Source: Actinophytocola sp036378875 | GTDB lineage: Bacteria > Actinomycetota > Actinomycetes > Mycobacteriales > Pseudonocardiaceae | Assembly (NCBI RefSeq): GCF_036378875.1 | Contig: NZ_DASUVO010000057.1 | Location: forward strand, 1-64,000 | Length of the DNA: 64,000 nucleotides | Direction of reading: 5' to 3' | In this document: positions 22,699 to 30,342 of the stretch, piece after piece | How positions within the stretch are numbered: position 1 is the stretch's first letter | How the letters are laid out: each line of letters begins with the position of its first letter | The notes under the pieces: model-generated | Seen by the model: only the letters and a program-made list of their open reading frames with translations | Told to the model about the DNA's origin: nothing | Database searches by the model: none | Translations under genes and position numbers: made by a program

Positions 22699-23851
22699 AC
22701 CACATCACCGCGGGCCCGGCCAGCGTCAGCAGGCACGCCACCCACAACCCGCCACGTGGCCCGATCGCCGACGCGACCGCGCCGCCGAGCAGCGCGCCGA
22801 ACGGGATCGCACCCCACGACACGAACCGCACGGTCGCGATCACCCTGGACAGCAGTTCCGGCGGGCTCGCCACCTGCCGGTGCGTCCGCGCGTTGATGCT
22901 GAACACCACCACGCCCATGCCGAAACCGACGTTGGCCACGGCGAACGCCACCATGCCCCACACCCCGTGGCCGAGCGGCATCAGCAAAGCCGCCGCCGCA
23001 CCGCCGAACGCGGCGACCATCAGCGCCCGCGCGCTGCCCAGCCGAGCGGTCAACCGGGGTGCGATGGCCGCGCCGATGAGGCTGCCGACGCCGTCCGCCG
23101 CGATCAGGAGGCCGACCAGAACCGGCGAGGCGTGCAGGTCACGCACCAGGAACACCGGGATGATCGCCATCAGCGCGCCGTTCGCGAAGTTGTCCGCGGT
23201 GGCTCCCCACATGCACGGCCGCATCACCGGATGGCGCGCGACGAACCGCCAGCCCTCCCGGATCATCGCGCCCATGGCCGGGCGCTCGGTCGCCTGCGCG
23301 GACCCGCGTGGCAACCCTCGCAGCAGCACCGCGGACACGACGAAGCTCACGGCGTCCACCAGCAGCGTCGGCACGGCACCCAGGACCTGCACGACGATCC
23401 CGCCGAGGCTCGGCCCACCCAGGGCCGTCGTCGAGTACGTCGCCGAGACAAGACTGTTCCGCGCGGTCAGCTCGTCCCGGCTCACGATCGAAGGCAGGAA
23501 CGTCTGGTTGCCGACGTCGAACACGACGTTGGCCAGGCTGATCACCAGCGCGGCCGCCACGAGGTGGGGCATCGTGAGGTGTCCCAGCCACCACGTCACC
23601 GGCACCGACGCGATCGCGACCGCGCGCACGAGATCCATCGCGACCTGCGTGCCCCGCAACGGCAAGCGCTGCACGAACACGCCCGCCGGCAGCCCGATCA
23701 CCGCCCACGCCAGGTAGGTCGCGGCCGTCAGCAGGCTCACCTCGAACGCGGACGCGTCCAGCGTGGTGACCGCCACGAGCGGCAACGCGACCACCGTCAC
23801 CGCCGTGCCCGTCTGGCTGACCGCCATCGCCGACCAGTAGCGCCAGAACAT
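22613..23851 (-). CDS. MFS transporter, probable drug/metabolite exporter
   Basis: 412 residues with about 11-12 hydrophobic helices, beginning FWRYWSAMAVSQTGTAVTVVALPLVAV and with RNSLVSATYSTTALGGPSLGG in helix 5; this matches the EntS/MFS_3 class of exporters. ATG 23851 has GGGGAGG 4 nt upstream. It is divergent from the HxlR-peroxiredoxin gene, with a 29-bp palindrome between them, so the pump is probably controlled by that regulator and may export an oxidant or toxic metabolite. Confidence 0.87.
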   Translation of the reverse strand: MFWRYWSAMAVSQTGTAVTVVALPLVAVTTLDASAFEVSLLTAATYLAWAVIGLPAGVFVQRLPLRGTQVAMDLVRAVAIASVPVTWWLGHLTMPHLVAAALVISLANVVFDVGNQTFLPSIVSRDELTARNSLVSATYSTTALGGPSLGGIVVQVLGAVPTLLVDAVSFVVSAVLLRGLPRGSAQATERPAMGAMIREGWRFVARHPVMRPCMWGATADNFANGALMAIIPVFLVRDLHASPVLVGLLIAADGVGSLIGAAIAPRLTARLGSARALMVAAFGGAAAALLMPLGHGVWGMVAFAVANVGFGMGVVVFSINARTHRQVASPPELLSRVIATVRFVSWGAIPFGALLGGAVASAIGPRGGLWVACLLTLAGPAVMWFSPVRRLRDLASAQALPASSVPAGSSSR

Positions 23852-23862
23852 CCAGCCTCCCC

Positions 23863-23891
23863 ATAGTGAGTTCCTAATGGGAACTTACTAT
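23863..23891. promoter_or_regulatory. Shared operator between the MFS pump and HxlR-peroxiredoxin genes
   Basis: ATAGTGAGTTCC (23863-23874) and GGAACTTACTAT (23880-23891) form an almost perfect inverted repeat with a 5-nt centre. It fills the 49-bp gap between the divergent genes. HxlR regulators bind such palindromes next to their own gene and a divergent target. Repressor binding here would block both promoters. Confidence 0.75.
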
Positions 23892-23900
23892 GATGGACGC

Positions 23901-24797
23901 GTGAAGCACAGCGAGCTGGCGGACGCCGAGTGCGCCATCGCGCAGTCGCTCGGCGTGGTCGGCGACTGGTGGACGCTGCTGATCGTGCGGGACATCGCGG
24001 GCGGGACGACCCGGTTCGACACGTTGCAGCGGGACCTCGACCTCAGCCGCAAGACGCTGACCGAGCGGCTGAAGGCGTTGGTGTCCAACGGGGTCCTGGA
24101 GAAGGTGCACTACTCGGCGCACCCGCCGAGGTACGAGTACCACCTGACCGACAGGGGCCGCGGCCTGCTGCCGGTGCTCATCGCCCTGCAGGACTGGGGC
24201 ACCCGTTTCGTCTCCGGCGACGGCTCACTGACCGCGACCACGGCACCGACCTCGGCGGAGGCGCGCCGCGTGCACGGCCTCGTCGGCAAGAAGGTGCCGG
24301 CCATCAGGCTGTGGTCGGACGGCGACAGCCTGACCGATCCGCTCGGCGACTCGTGGACCGTGCTGTACGCGTTCCCTGGCGCGTTCGCCCCGGTGGGCAA
24401 CCCGCTTCCCCCGAACTGGGGCGACATCCCCGGCGCGGCGGGCTGCACCCTCGAGTCGACCACCTACCGCGACCGGTTCGCCGACTTCGACCAGGTGGGT
24501 GTCGCCGTGTGTGGGCTCAGCACCCAACGCCCGGACCAGCTGCGTGCCTTCGTCGAGTACGCGAACCTGCCGTTCGGCTTGCTGTCGGACGAGGACCTGG
24601 CCCTGACCGCGGCACTGCGCCTGCCAACCTTCCGCGCGGCGGGCGCCGACCGGCTCAAGCGACTGACCATGATCGTCGACCCGGACCGGACGATCCGCGC
24701 GGTCCAGTTCCCGATCACGGACCCGGCCGGCTCGGTCGCCGAGTCACTGGCCCACGTCACCCGCCTACGCGAGAAGCGCGACCAAGTCACTGGCTGA
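23901..24797 (+). CDS. HxlR transcription regulator fused to a peroxiredoxin-like domain
   Basis: 298 residues from GTG 23901; earlier starts fall inside the operator. Residues 1-110 are an HxlR winged helix (SLGVVGDWWTLLIVRDIAGG, LSRKTLTERLKALV) with the family's N-terminal Cys (Cys11), the redox-sensing residue in HypR/YodB. Residues about 125-298 are AhpC/TSA-like: TVLYAFPGAFAPVG, then after an insertion GCTLESTTYRDRF with probable peroxidatic Cys182, and VAVCGLS (Cys204). It may read peroxide or electrophiles directly and derepress the divergent pump. The fusion is uncommon as far as I know. Confidence 0.88.
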   Translation: MKHSELADAECAIAQSLGVVGDWWTLLIVRDIAGGTTRFDTLQRDLDLSRKTLTERLKALVSNGVLEKVHYSAHPPRYEYHLTDRGRGLLPVLIALQDWGTRFVSGDGSLTATTAPTSAEARRVHGLVGKKVPAIRLWSDGDSLTDPLGDSWTVLYAFPGAFAPVGNPLPPNWGDIPGAAGCTLESTTYRDRFADFDQVGVAVCGLSTQRPDQLRAFVEYANLPFGLLSDEDLALTAALRLPTFRAAGADRLKRLTMIVDPDRTIRAVQFPITDPAGSVAESLAHVTRLREKRDQVTG

Positions 24798-25592
24798 CAT
24801 GCTCGCCGGGCGGTCGCTGACCTGGCCGTCGCCCAACTCGACCACCCGCCACCGGCCGTCATCGTGGCGAACCAGGTCGACCGTGATGAACGGCAGAGCC
24901 AGCGCCGTGACGAGCGGCGTCACCTCGGCGAGATCGAGCCCGTCCGGTGTCGTGTCTGGCGTGTCCGGGTGCGCGCCGACCAGCCGGCACTCGCCGCCGT
25001 ACCACCACGTCCGAACCTCCGCACCGGTGAACGACTCGAAGCGGCGCAGCACGAAACCGCCGGCGAAGTCGTCGGCTCGCAGTTCGAGGAAGCGGCTCGC
25101 CACCCGCCATGCCGCGTCCGCGTCGGTCAGCGACGGGATGTAGACCGCCTCGTCCCAGTAGTGCTTCATCGACTTCGTGTAGTCCCGCAGCACGGCAGGC
25201 CCGTGGCCCAGCCGCCGTCGGGCCTCGTCGAACTCGGCACGGCCCGCGCCGGAGGTCCACTCGGCGGCGGGCGTCACCGGTTCGAGAGCCGCGTGCCACC
25301 CCGGCAACTCGTGGGCGGTGCGGTACTGGGCGGCGGTGGTGCGCAACGTGGCACCCCGCTTCGCCAGTGCAGTGTCGAACGCCGCGTACTCATCGGACGT
25401 CAGCATCCAACCGCGGTAGATCGCCTCGCCCTCGGGCACCTTCGCCACGGCACGGGTCGCCTCACCCGAGGTCAACGCGTTGTGGTCGACGAGCGCGTAC
25501 GGCACGCCCAGCTCACGCGCGGCCTCGGCCTCCGGCACGAAGTGGTCGTCCACCCGACGGGGCCGCAACACGTCGGCAGGGAACAGCAGCAT
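24765..25592 (-). CDS. ATP-grasp domain protein
   Basis: 275 residues from ATG 25592, with AGGA 7 nt upstream. The C-terminal half shows ATP-grasp traits: RDYTKSMKHYWDEAVYIPSL, GGFVLRRFESF, and FITVDLVRHDDGRWRVVELGDGQ with acidic metal ligands. It resembles small ATP-grasp proteins (DUF4343-like) that probably ligate a carboxylate to an amine. The partner substrate is unknown. The 3' end overlaps the convergent regulator gene by 33 bp. Confidence 0.75.
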   Translation of the reverse strand: MLLFPADVLRPRRVDDHFVPEAEAARELGVPYALVDHNALTSGEATRAVAKVPEGEAIYRGWMLTSDEYAAFDTALAKRGATLRTTAAQYRTAHELPGWHAALEPVTPAAEWTSGAGRAEFDEARRRLGHGPAVLRDYTKSMKHYWDEAVYIPSLTDADAAWRVASRFLELRADDFAGGFVLRRFESFTGAEVRTWWYGGECRLVGAHPDTPDTTPDGLDLAEVTPLVTALALPFITVDLVRHDDGRWRVVELGDGQVSDRPASMSASDLVALLA

Positions 25593-25611
25593 GCCCACAT
25601 CCTGCCGACCG

Positions 25612-25977
25612 CTACGGACGCGGTTGCACCGCCGCGGTGATGACCTCGTCCAGGACGGCTCGGGAGTTGGCCAGGTCGCGCATCATGCGGTCGATGCGGT
25701 CGCGTTCGGCGGTCAGGTCGGCGACCAGCTTCGGGGTGGCCTTCTCGGACGGGCCGCCGTCCGCGTCGCGCATGCACGGCAGGATCTCGGCGATCTTCCT
25801 GCTGTTCAGGCCCGCCGCGAACAGTTCCTGGATGTGGATGACCCGGTCCACTGCCCGCTCGGGGTAGTCCCGCTGCCCGCCGGGCGAGCGGTCGGCCGCG
25901 AGCAACCCCTGCTGCTCGTAGTACCGCAGCGACCGTTCACTCACCCCGGTGCGCCGGGCCAGCTCACCGATTTTCAC
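25612..25977 (-). CDS. MerR-family transcription regulator
   Basis: 121 residues. A MerR helix-turn-helix (KIGELARRTGVSERSLRYYEQQGLL) is followed by the second helix region (YPERAVDRVIHIQELFAAGLNSRKI) and a short dimer helix with little effector domain. One Cys (LPCMRDAD) is present. It is divergent from the deacetylase gene, and a palindrome lies in the 56-bp gap, so that gene and itself are the likely targets. The inducer is unknown. Confidence 0.88.
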   Translation of the reverse strand: MKIGELARRTGVSERSLRYYEQQGLLAADRSPGGQRDYPERAVDRVIHIQELFAAGLNSRKIAEILPCMRDADGGPSEKATPKLVADLTAERDRIDRMMRDLANSRAVLDEVITAAVQPRP

Positions 25978-25995
25978 GAAACCAGCCTCCAGGAC

Positions 25996-26024
25996 TTGAA
26001 GCTGACACTGATGTCAGATTCTAC
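25996..26024 (+). promoter_or_regulatory. MerR-type promoter/operator before the deacetylase gene
   Basis: The palindrome CTGACA (26002-26007) / TGTCAG (26012-26017), extended by GA...TC on each side, lies between a TTGAAG (-35, 25996-26001) and a TTCTAC (-10 region, 26019-26024). A regulator centred between -35 and -10 is the MerR mode. The deacetylase ATG at 26034 is only about 10 nt past the -10, so its mRNA may be nearly leaderless. Confidence 0.6.
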
Positions 26025-26033
26025 CGTGTCGGC

Positions 26034-26891
26034 ATGACGAACCCACTCTTCGACTACAGCCCCATCACCGAACGTCCGGAACTGCGTTGGCCCAACGGTA
26101 AGCGGGTCGCCGCGTACATCGGTCTCAACGTCGAGCACTTCCTCATGGGCAGGCCCTCCACGAGCATCTGGCCGGGCACCGCCGAGCTGGTGCCGGACGT
26201 GCTGAACCACGGTTGGCGCGACTACGGCGTCCGTGTCGGCATCTGGCGCATGGCGGACATCCTGGACCGGCACGGGATCCGGGCGAGCGTGCTGCTGAAC
26301 TCCGATGTCGCGCACCACTACCCGCAGATCATCAAGGCCGGGCTGGAACGGAACTGGGCCTGGCTCGCGCACGGGAAGACCAACTCGGTCCTGCACACCG
26401 GGTTGTCGGAGGACGAGGAGCGCGGCGTGCTCACCGAGATCGTCGACACCATCGCCGAGGCCACCGGCCAGCGGCCGAAGGGCTGGATGGGGCCGGGGCT
26501 CACCGAAACGTTCAACACCCCGGCCCTGCTCGCCGAACTCGGACTGTCCTATGTGCTCGACTGGACCAACGACGACCAGCCCTACCGGCTCAACGTGCCC
26601 GGCATGCTCAGCGTCCCGTACACATTGGAGCTCAACGACCTCAACCTGTTCGGGGACAAGGGAACCACGGGCCCGGAGTTCGTCCAGATCGTGAAGGACC
26701 AGTACGAGCAGCTACACGCCGACGCCGAACACGGCGGCCGGGTCATGGCGATCGCACTGCACCCGTTCGTCACCGGGCAGGCTTTCCGGGCCAAGTACCT
26801 GGACCAGGCACTGGCGTTCCTCGCCGAGCAGCCGGACATCTGGCTGACCACCAGCGACGAGATCGCCGAGCACTACCTGCGCTCCGCGTGA
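26034..26891 (+). CDS. Polysaccharide deacetylase-family protein, PuuE-like
   Basis: 285 residues. It begins NPLFDYSPITERPELRWPNGKRVAAYIGLNVEHF and contains ASVLLNSDVAHHYPQI, KGWMGPGLTETFNTPALLAELG and ALHPFVTGQ, the pattern of PuuE-type allantoinases and related deacetylase-fold amidohydrolases rather than peptidoglycan deacetylases. There is no signal peptide, so it acts in the cytoplasm. Control by the divergent MerR protein suggests it handles a specific small amide. It ends 8 bp from the convergent pobA. Confidence 0.82.
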   Translation: MTNPLFDYSPITERPELRWPNGKRVAAYIGLNVEHFLMGRPSTSIWPGTAELVPDVLNHGWRDYGVRVGIWRMADILDRHGIRASVLLNSDVAHHYPQIIKAGLERNWAWLAHGKTNSVLHTGLSEDEERGVLTEIVDTIAEATGQRPKGWMGPGLTETFNTPALLAELGLSYVLDWTNDDQPYRLNVPGMLSVPYTLELNDLNLFGDKGTTGPEFVQIVKDQYEQLHADAEHGGRVMAIALHPFVTGQAFRAKYLDQALAFLAEQPDIWLTTSDEIAEHYLRSA

Positions 26892-26899
26892 TCACACGC

Positions 26900-28057
26900 C
26901 TAGAAACCAATGGGTAGACCGGCGTAGTTCTCCGCCAAACCCGTTGCGCCGGCGACGCTGCTCGCCACCCACCGCAGCTGCGACAGTTGGAGCTGCGCGT
27001 CGAACGGGTCGGGGCTCGTGTGCAGCATGGTCGTCATCCACCACGAGAAGTGCGTGCACCGCCAGACGCGGCGCAGTGCGCGGTCCGAGTACTCGTCGGC
27101 GAGTCGCGGGTCCTTCTCGGTCAGCAGCGCGACCAGTGCCGGGGCGAGCAGGGTGACGTCCGCGACCGCCAGGTTCAGGCCCTTCGCGCCGGTCGGCGGG
27201 ACGATGTGCGCGGCGTCGCCTGCGAGGAAGACGTTGCCGCGCCGCATCGGGGCCTGCACGAAGCTCCGCATGGGCAGCACGCTCTTCTCCATGATCGGGC
27301 CGCGGGTCAGCTCCCACCCGTCCTGGCCGTGGCCGAGCCGGATGGACAGGGCGTCCCAGATCCGCTCGTCCGACCACTCCGCGATGTCCGTGTCCGCCGG
27401 GACCTGCAGGTACAGCCGGGTGACCGTCGGGGAGCGCATCGAGTTCAACGCGAACCCGTCCGGGTGCCAGGCATAGATCAGCTCGTCGGTGGACGGCGCC
27501 ACGTCGGCGAGCACGCCGAGCCACGAGTACGGGTAGGTCCGCTGCCACGTCGTGCCAGGCACCACCGCGCGGGTCGGGCCGAACGAGCCGTCGCAGCCCA
27601 CGACCACGTCGGCGTCGAGCCGATGGGCGACGCCGTCGACCGTGAACGTCACGTGCGGCTCGGTGGAGTCGAACACCGCCGTGTCCCGCACGTCGTAGAT
27701 CACCTGCTGGCCGGCGGCCTCGCGGGCGCGGCCGAGGTCCTTCTGCACCTCGGTCTGCCCGTACACCCAGACGCTGCGCCCGACGAGGTCGAGGAAGTCG
27801 AGGTGGTGCCGCTCCGACGGCCACTGCAGGTAGATCCCGCGGTGCTCGTGGCCCTCCCGCATCAGCCGGTCGCCCAGCCCGACGGACTTCAGCAACTCGA
27901 CCGTCGAGTGCTCGAGGATGCCGGCCCGGATCCGGGACTCGACGTAGTCCCGCGTGCGGGTCTCGACGACGACCGACTCGACGCCACCCTCCGCGAGCAG
28001 ATGCGAGAGCAACAAACCGGCGGGGCCGGCGCCGATGATGGCCACCTGGGTACGCAT
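26900..28057 (-). CDS. pobA: 4-hydroxybenzoate 3-monooxygenase
   Basis: 385 residues from ATG 28057. FAD motif VAIIGAGPAGLLLSHLLAEGG, DG motif VVVGCDGSFGPTR, and GDAAHIVPPTGAKGLNLAVAD are in the order and spacing of p-hydroxybenzoate hydroxylase. RAGILEHSTVELL and the C-terminal LAENYAGLP are PobA-typical. It hydroxylates 4-hydroxybenzoate to protocatechuate, feeding the pcaHG dioxygenase encoded divergently. An operator-like sequence at 28101-28117 lies just upstream within the IclR gene end. Confidence 0.93.
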   Translation of the reverse strand: MRTQVAIIGAGPAGLLLSHLLAEGGVESVVVETRTRDYVESRIRAGILEHSTVELLKSVGLGDRLMREGHEHRGIYLQWPSERHHLDFLDLVGRSVWVYGQTEVQKDLGRAREAAGQQVIYDVRDTAVFDSTEPHVTFTVDGVAHRLDADVVVGCDGSFGPTRAVVPGTTWQRTYPYSWLGVLADVAPSTDELIYAWHPDGFALNSMRSPTVTRLYLQVPADTDIAEWSDERIWDALSIRLGHGQDGWELTRGPIMEKSVLPMRSFVQAPMRRGNVFLAGDAAHIVPPTGAKGLNLAVADVTLLAPALVALLTEKDPRLADEYSDRALRRVWRCTHFSWWMTTMLHTSPDPFDAQLQLSQLRWVASSVAGATGLAENYAGLPIGF

Positions 28058-28093
28058 GGGACAAGTGAAGACCGGCGGTGCGGTTCGCACCAA

Positions 28094-28858
28094 TCAGCGG
28101 CTTTCACCCAGTGGAAGGCTGCGACCGATCCCCTGTGCCGCCACCTGCAACGCGGCCACGAGCCGTGGCCGGTCCCGGCCGATGCTGGGCACGACGATGC
28201 CCAGTGCCGCGACCACCGGACCTCCCGGCACCGCGATCGGCACGGCCACCGAGGACGCGCCGAGGCTCATCTCCTCGCTGGTCTGCGCGAAGCCGTCGCG
28301 CCGCACGCGCCGCAGCTCGGAGCGCAGCCGTCCCGGTTGGGTCACGGTGTACGGGGTGATGCGGGTCAGGTTGGTGAACACCCACGCCCGCACGTCCTCC
28401 GGCGCGTGCGCGAGCAACACCTTGCCGACGCCGGTCGCGTGCATCGGCAGCCGCGTGCCGACGTCGCTGACGACGGGCACCGACACGTGCCCGGCCAGCC
28501 GGTCGACGTACAGCACCGACGTGCCGTCACGGACCGCGAGATGCACGGTCGCGAGCGTCGCGGCGTAGAGGTCGTGCAGGAAGGGCGACGCGATCTGCCG
28601 CAGTCCTGACTGGACCGGCGCGAGCAGCCCGAGGTCCCAGAGCTTCCTGCCGACCACGTACTCGCCGGACGCCCGCCGCACCAGGGCACCCCAGTCGACC
28701 AGCTCGCCGACCAGCCGGTACGCGGTGGCCAACGGCAGCCCGGCCCGGTTGGCCAACTCGGTGAGCGTCATGGCCCGGTGGTCGGTGTCGAACGCGCCGA
28801 GCAGCGCGAGCACGCGTGAGGCGACGCTCACACCAGGCCGGCCGCTGTTCCCCGCCAC
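28094..28858 (-). CDS. IclR-family regulator of the pob/pca genes
   Basis: 254 residues. Winged helix at the N-terminus (SVASRVLALLGAFDTDHRAM, LTELANRAGLPLATAYRLV) and an IclR effector domain (LPMHATGVGKVLLAHAP, DGFAQTSEEMSLGASSVAVPI). IclR proteins such as PcaR, PobR and PcaU control protocatechuate and 4-hydroxybenzoate catabolism. It sits between pobA and divergent pcaHG with a 17-bp perfect palindrome in front and a near copy before pobA. Activator or repressor mode cannot be told. Confidence 0.9.
   Translation of the reverse strand: MAGNSGRPGVSVASRVLALLGAFDTDHRAMTLTELANRAGLPLATAYRLVGELVDWGALVRRASGEYVVGRKLWDLGLLAPVQSGLRQIASPFLHDLYAATLATVHLAVRDGTSVLYVDRLAGHVSVPVVSDVGTRLPMHATGVGKVLLAHAPEDVRAWVFTNLTRITPYTVTQPGRLRSELRRVRRDGFAQTSEEMSLGASSVAVPIAVPGGPVVAALGIVVPSIGRDRPRLVAALQVAAQGIGRSLPLGESR
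28101..28117 (-). promoter_or_regulatory. Second IclR-type operator, upstream of pobA
   Basis: CTTTCACCCAGTGGAAG differs at two positions from the perfect palindrome CTTCCACTCAGTGGAAG at 28869-28885. It lies 44 bp before the pobA start, inside the last codons of the regulator gene. The reuse of the word suggests the IclR protein controls pobA as well. Confidence 0.6.
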
Positions 28859-28868
28859 CAGGTCAATC

Positions 28869-28885
28869 CTTCCACTCAGTGGAAG
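28869..28885. promoter_or_regulatory. IclR-type operator between regulator and pcaHG
   Basis: CTTCCACT-C-AGTGGAAG is a perfect 17-bp palindrome in the 71-bp gap between the IclR regulator start and pcaH. It is placed to act on both divergent promoters. Confidence 0.75.
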
Positions 28886-28929
28886 CCAAGTCTCGCACCC
28901 GCGGGACCGTCCGGCCTAGTTTGCAAGGT

Positions 28930-29712
28930 GTGACCGAAGCACCCCCACGGGTCGCGGCGTCCTCCGACGCCGCGGCCGCCACCCAGGACGAGATCAGCGC
29001 CGAGATCGCCGCCGTGGCCGCCACGCTCACCGGCGACGAGCCCCAGCCGCGGCTGGACTACGCGCCGTACCGGAGCAGCATCCTGCGGCACCCGACCAAG
29101 GCGCTCCACCAGGCCGACCCCGAACTGGTCGAGCTGTACGCGCCGGTGTTCGGCAACCAGGACGTCGACCCCCTGGAGGCGGACCTCACGATCCAGCACC
29201 TCGGGCAGCCGGTCGGCGAACGGATGATCGTGACCGGCCGGGTCGTCGACGGCGACGGGCGTCCGGTCGCGGGTCAGCTGGTCGAGATCTGGCAGGCCAA
29301 CTCGTCCGGCCGCTACGCCCACCAGCGTGACCAGCACCCCGCGTCGCTGGACCCGAACTTCACCGGTGTCGGCCGCTGCCTCACCGGCCCGGACGGCTCC
29401 TACCGGTTCACGACGGTCAAGCCCGGCCCGTACCCGTGGCGCAACCACCACAACGCCTGGCGGCCGGCACACATCCACTTCTCGTTGTTCGGCACCGAGT
29501 TCACCCAGCGCATGATCACGCAGATGTACTTCCCGGGTGACCCGCTGTTCCCGCTCGACCCGATCTATCAGTCCATCGTGGACCCGAAGGCACGGGAGCG
29601 GCTGATCGCGACCTACGACCACGACGTCACACAGCACGAGTACGCCACCGGCTACCGCTGGGACATCGTGCTGACCGGCAGCCACCGCACCTGGACGGAG
29701 GCCGCCGAATGA
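28930..29712 (+). CDS. pcaH: Protocatechuate 3,4-dioxygenase beta subunit
   Basis: 260 residues. It carries the intradiol dioxygenase core: RPVAGQLVEIWQANSSGRY, the Tyr ligand region GPYPWRNHHNAWRPAHIHFS with the paired His ligands of the non-heme Fe(III) site, and the PcaH-specific N-terminal extension. It cleaves protocatechuate to 3-carboxy-cis,cis-muconate together with PcaG. GTG 28930 is preferred; no strong ribosome site is seen and a TAGTTT about 8 nt upstream would fit a leaderless mRNA. Overlaps pcaG by ATGA. Confidence 0.94.
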   Translation: MTEAPPRVAASSDAAAATQDEISAEIAAVAATLTGDEPQPRLDYAPYRSSILRHPTKALHQADPELVELYAPVFGNQDVDPLEADLTIQHLGQPVGERMIVTGRVVDGDGRPVAGQLVEIWQANSSGRYAHQRDQHPASLDPNFTGVGRCLTGPDGSYRFTTVKPGPYPWRNHHNAWRPAHIHFSLFGTEFTQRMITQMYFPGDPLFPLDPIYQSIVDPKARERLIATYDHDVTQHEYATGYRWDIVLTGSHRTWTEAAE

Positions 29713-30227
29713 GCGCGACTCCGGGACAGACGGTCGGGCCGTTCTTCGGCTACGCGCTCCCTTACGCCGGCGGCCCGGATCTCGTCCCGCCCGGTCACCC
29801 GAACGCGATCCGCCTGCACGGCTATGTGCGTGACGGCGCTGGCGCGCCGGTGCCGGACGCGCTGCTGGAGATCTGGCAGGCCGACGGCAGCGGCAACGTG
29901 CCACGGGTGGGTGGCTCGTTGCGCCGCGACGGTCACACGTTCACCGGCTGGGGCCGCGCCGCGACCGACAACACCGGCCACTACACGTTCACCACCGTCG
30001 AGCCGGCTGCCCCGTTCATCGCGCTGACGGTGTTCGCGCGTGGGCTGATGAACCGGCTGTTCACCCGGATCTACCTCCCGGAGGCGGTCGACCCCTTCCT
30101 GCTGTCCGTGCCGGCGGACCGGCGCGGCACGCTGGTCGCATCGCGGGAGGCGAACGGGCTTCGCTTCGACGTGGTGCTTCAGGGGGATGGGGAGACCGTG
30201 TTCCTTGCTTACCCTGGACAGTCATGA
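29709..30227 (+). CDS. pcaG: Protocatechuate 3,4-dioxygenase alpha subunit
   Basis: 172 residues. The intradiol fold is shared with PcaH (TPGQTVGPFFGYALPY, PDALLEIWQADGSG, YTFTTVEPAAP) but the iron ligands are not complete, as expected for the structural alpha subunit. ATGA overlap with pcaH gives coupled synthesis of the heteromer. Downstream, 115 bp separate it from pcaF, where pcaB and pcaC/pcaL would be expected in many actinomycete operons. Confidence 0.93.
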   Translation: MSATPGQTVGPFFGYALPYAGGPDLVPPGHPNAIRLHGYVRDGAGAPVPDALLEIWQADGSGNVPRVGGSLRRDGHTFTGWGRAATDNTGHYTFTTVEPAAPFIALTVFARGLMNRLFTRIYLPEAVDPFLLSVPADRRGTLVASREANGLRFDVVLQGDGETVFLAYPGQS

Positions 30228-30342
30228 GCGGAGCTTGCGGAGCGAACCATCGACGTCCAGGACGGCGCCTTGACCGCGGAGGGCGCCGGAGTAGCGGAGC
30301 CTGCGGAGCGTTCCGGCGCCACGGAGCGGGCAAGGTGGCGTC
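30228..30342 (+). other. pcaG-pcaF spacer with direct repeats and a hairpin
   Basis: GCGGAGCTTGCGGAGCG (30228-30244) recurs with one change at 30294-30310. Between them CGGCGCC (30263-30269) and GGCGCCG (30282-30288) can form a hairpin that may stop or attenuate transcription between pcaHG and pcaFIJ. No gene is present. Confidence 0.5.
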
